A stretch of 37,842 nt of DNA from Planctomycetaceae bacterium (GTDB lineage Bacteria > Planctomycetota > Planctomycetia > Pirellulales > UBA1268): positions 1 through 37,842 of the forward strand of contig CANHCU010000025.1 in the NCBI GenBank assembly GCA_947459185.1, read 5' to 3'. The translations under genes and the position numbers were made by a program. The notes below the pieces were generated by a model. That model was not told where the DNA came from. It saw only the letters and a program-made list of their open reading frames with translations, and searched no databases. Below, in pieces: positions 36,722 through 37,842 of this stretch (positions within the stretch are counted from its first letter, which is position 1; each line of letters opens with the position of its first letter).

Positions 36722-37842
36722 ACCGGCCACCAGTGCACGGCCGCGGCAATGGCGAGGCAGCCGAGCAGCACGCCGTCCCGCCACGAAAAGCGGTCGGACC
36801 GGCGGTGCAGCCGCAGATGATCGAGCAAGGCACCGGTCGGGCAGCCATGCCGGCAGTAGGCCATCGGCACGAAGCTGCTCGCGACGAGACTCACCGCGAA
36901 GAGGACGATCGCCGCGATCCCCGCTACGGCCGGCAGGTAGGCATCGAAGGGCTCGAGGTCGACGAGACTCAGCGGCCAGTGGAGGACCGCCGCGAGAATC
37001 GCCACCGCGAGGAGCGCCCACGGCAGCACGACGAGCACCGGCTTCAGCCACTCAGGGAAGCTTCGCTTCGGCTTCACGAACCGCACGAGCAACTGCTGCG
37101 CGGCCCCATGCGCACACAGATGCGAACAGTAGACGTTCCGCCGCGTCGTGATCGGCAGTACGAGGGCGGCCAGCGTGAGCGCCATGAGCACGACCGCCCC
37201 GCGGGCCACGCCCGCCTGAGCCCAGCCCCACACTTGCGCCTGCGACAGCAGGGCGCCGGCGCCGAAGCCGAGGTAGGCGAGCACCACCATCGGCAGGGCG
37301 AGCCTGCCGAACCAGGTGCCGCGAAGCCTCGTGAATGCGGTGACGATGCCCGCCGCGATCACGCCGAGAGCGCCCCACTGGGGGCCATCGATGCTCTGCA
37401 CGAGGGTGGCCCACGACGACAACGGCTGTCGTCCCCGCTGCTCGGCATGCTGCCGCGCGGCACGAACGATCCCCTCCGCCACGGCCTGGCTCGTCATCGT
37501 GGCGCCGCTGACCCCCTCGACGCCCGTCGTGACAGGATCGATGCCGGCCAGCGACTCAATCGGCATGCCCCGGTAGATGCCGCGAAAGGCGGCGTCGTCG
37601 CGGACGTAGCCCACGTAGGGCTCGTTGTCGTAGCTGGCGAGCACCGCCACACCGCAGACTTTTCCTGCGGCATCGAAGCCGACAACCGCATCGGTCGGGC
37701 CCTGATAGCCGATCACGCGGTCAGCCGCCGGGCTCGTCCGCAGCGCCCAGCCGAGCGGAATGTCGGACGCGGCGAGGACACGGATCACCGCCGGATCGCC
37801 AGGATCGGGCTCGATCCGCACGGCCGCTGGAAAGATCACTTG
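36718..37842 (-). CDS. NosR-like FMN-binding / Fe-S membrane protein (5' end missing)
   Basis: A partial gene of at least 374 codons that runs off the window; the true start is beyond 37842. The N-terminal part seen is an FMN-binding domain (PF04205) with VEGVSGATMTSQAV, whose Thr after SGA (codon at about 37498-37500) is the expected covalent FMN site. Membrane segments follow (about 155-330), with two cysteine motifs, NVYCSHLCAHGAAQ and AYCRHGCPTGALLDHL, of the NosR/polyferredoxin type. Each keeps only a CxxxC pair, with no full CxxCxxCxxxC ferredoxin motif, so cluster content is uncertain. Likely role: membrane electron transfer through a flavin to extracytoplasmic reductants. The 4-bp overlap with apbE supports flavinylation. 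Upstream partners are outside the window. Confidence 0.85.
   Translation of the reverse strand, partial: QVIFPAAVRIEPDPGDPAVIRVLAASDIPLGWALRTSPAADRVIGYQGPTDAVVGFDAAGKVCGVAVLASYDNEPYVGYVRDDAAFRGIYRGMPIESLAGIDPVTTGVEGVSGATMTSQAVAEGIVRAARQHAEQRGRQPLSSWATLVQSIDGPQWGALGVIAAGIVTAFTRLRGTWFGRLALPMVVLAYLGFGAGALLSQAQVWGWAQAGVARGAVVLMALTLAALVLPITTRRNVYCSHLCAHGAAQQLLVRFVKPKRSFPEWLKPVLVVLPWALLAVAILAAVLHWPLSLVDLEPFDAYLPAVAGIAAIVLFAVSLVASSFVPMAYCRHGCPTGALLDHLRLHRRSDRFSWRDGVLLGCLAIAAAVHWWPV

Overview
The window is GC-rich and carries hallmarks of a planctomycete, probably of the Pirellulales type. These are a DUF1549/DUF1553 'PSD1' cytochrome with its DUF1501 Tat partner, a giant PVC-type dehydrogenase/cytochrome, a DUF1559 prepilin-like protein, an alternative GlmU and many TPR membrane proteins. 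No phage, integrase, transposase or CRISPR array was seen. Family assignments rest on motifs read by eye, not on database searches.

Layout. 1-2.5 kb: metF and an alternative GlmU-like gene (both minus), then tRNA-Leu(CAA). 2.6-5.1 kb: an exosortase/CPBP-protease fusion (XrtE type) that ends 11 bp from a convergent YceH/DUF480 gene. 5.1-6.5 kb: a decay zone with three C-terminal gene remnants (DUF1501, FAD-dependent oxidoreductase, LuxR HTH) and a cluster of REP-like hairpin repeats. 6.5-16.4 kb (minus): PSD1, DUF1501 and a 1697-residue SGNH / dehydrogenase / HEAT / discoidin / cupredoxin / cytochrome c protein, probably one extracytoplasmic redox and degradation locus. 16.7-18.7 kb: recQ (minus), divergent from a 2141-residue alpha-2-macroglobulin-like protein (18.8-25.3 kb) whose thioester site appears lost. 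25.4-32.1 kb (plus): three tandem paralogues of TMTC-like GT-C/TPR membrane proteins, with a DUF202 gene between the first two, closed by a strong hairpin shared with a convergent DUF1559 gene. 33.7-35.5 kb: a lactate permease carrying REP-like repeats in frame. 35.7-37.8 kb: a small conserved gene that overlaps, tail to tail, a minus-strand pair made of an ApbE-type flavin transferase and a NosR-like FMN/Fe-S membrane protein that runs off the window.

How the genes work together. The 13172-16393 and 11682-13175 genes overlap by 4 bp (ATGA) and are likely translationally coupled. The same overlap joins the NosR-like gene to apbE, which fits a flavinylated membrane electron-transfer module. 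The most notable points are: REP-like elements translated inside the permease; the cupredoxin plus heme c 'wire' fused to an SGNH/dehydrogenase protein; the XrtE fusion without a visible substrate; the triplicated GT-C/TPR block with two candidate leaderless promoters; and the A2M protein without its thioester.
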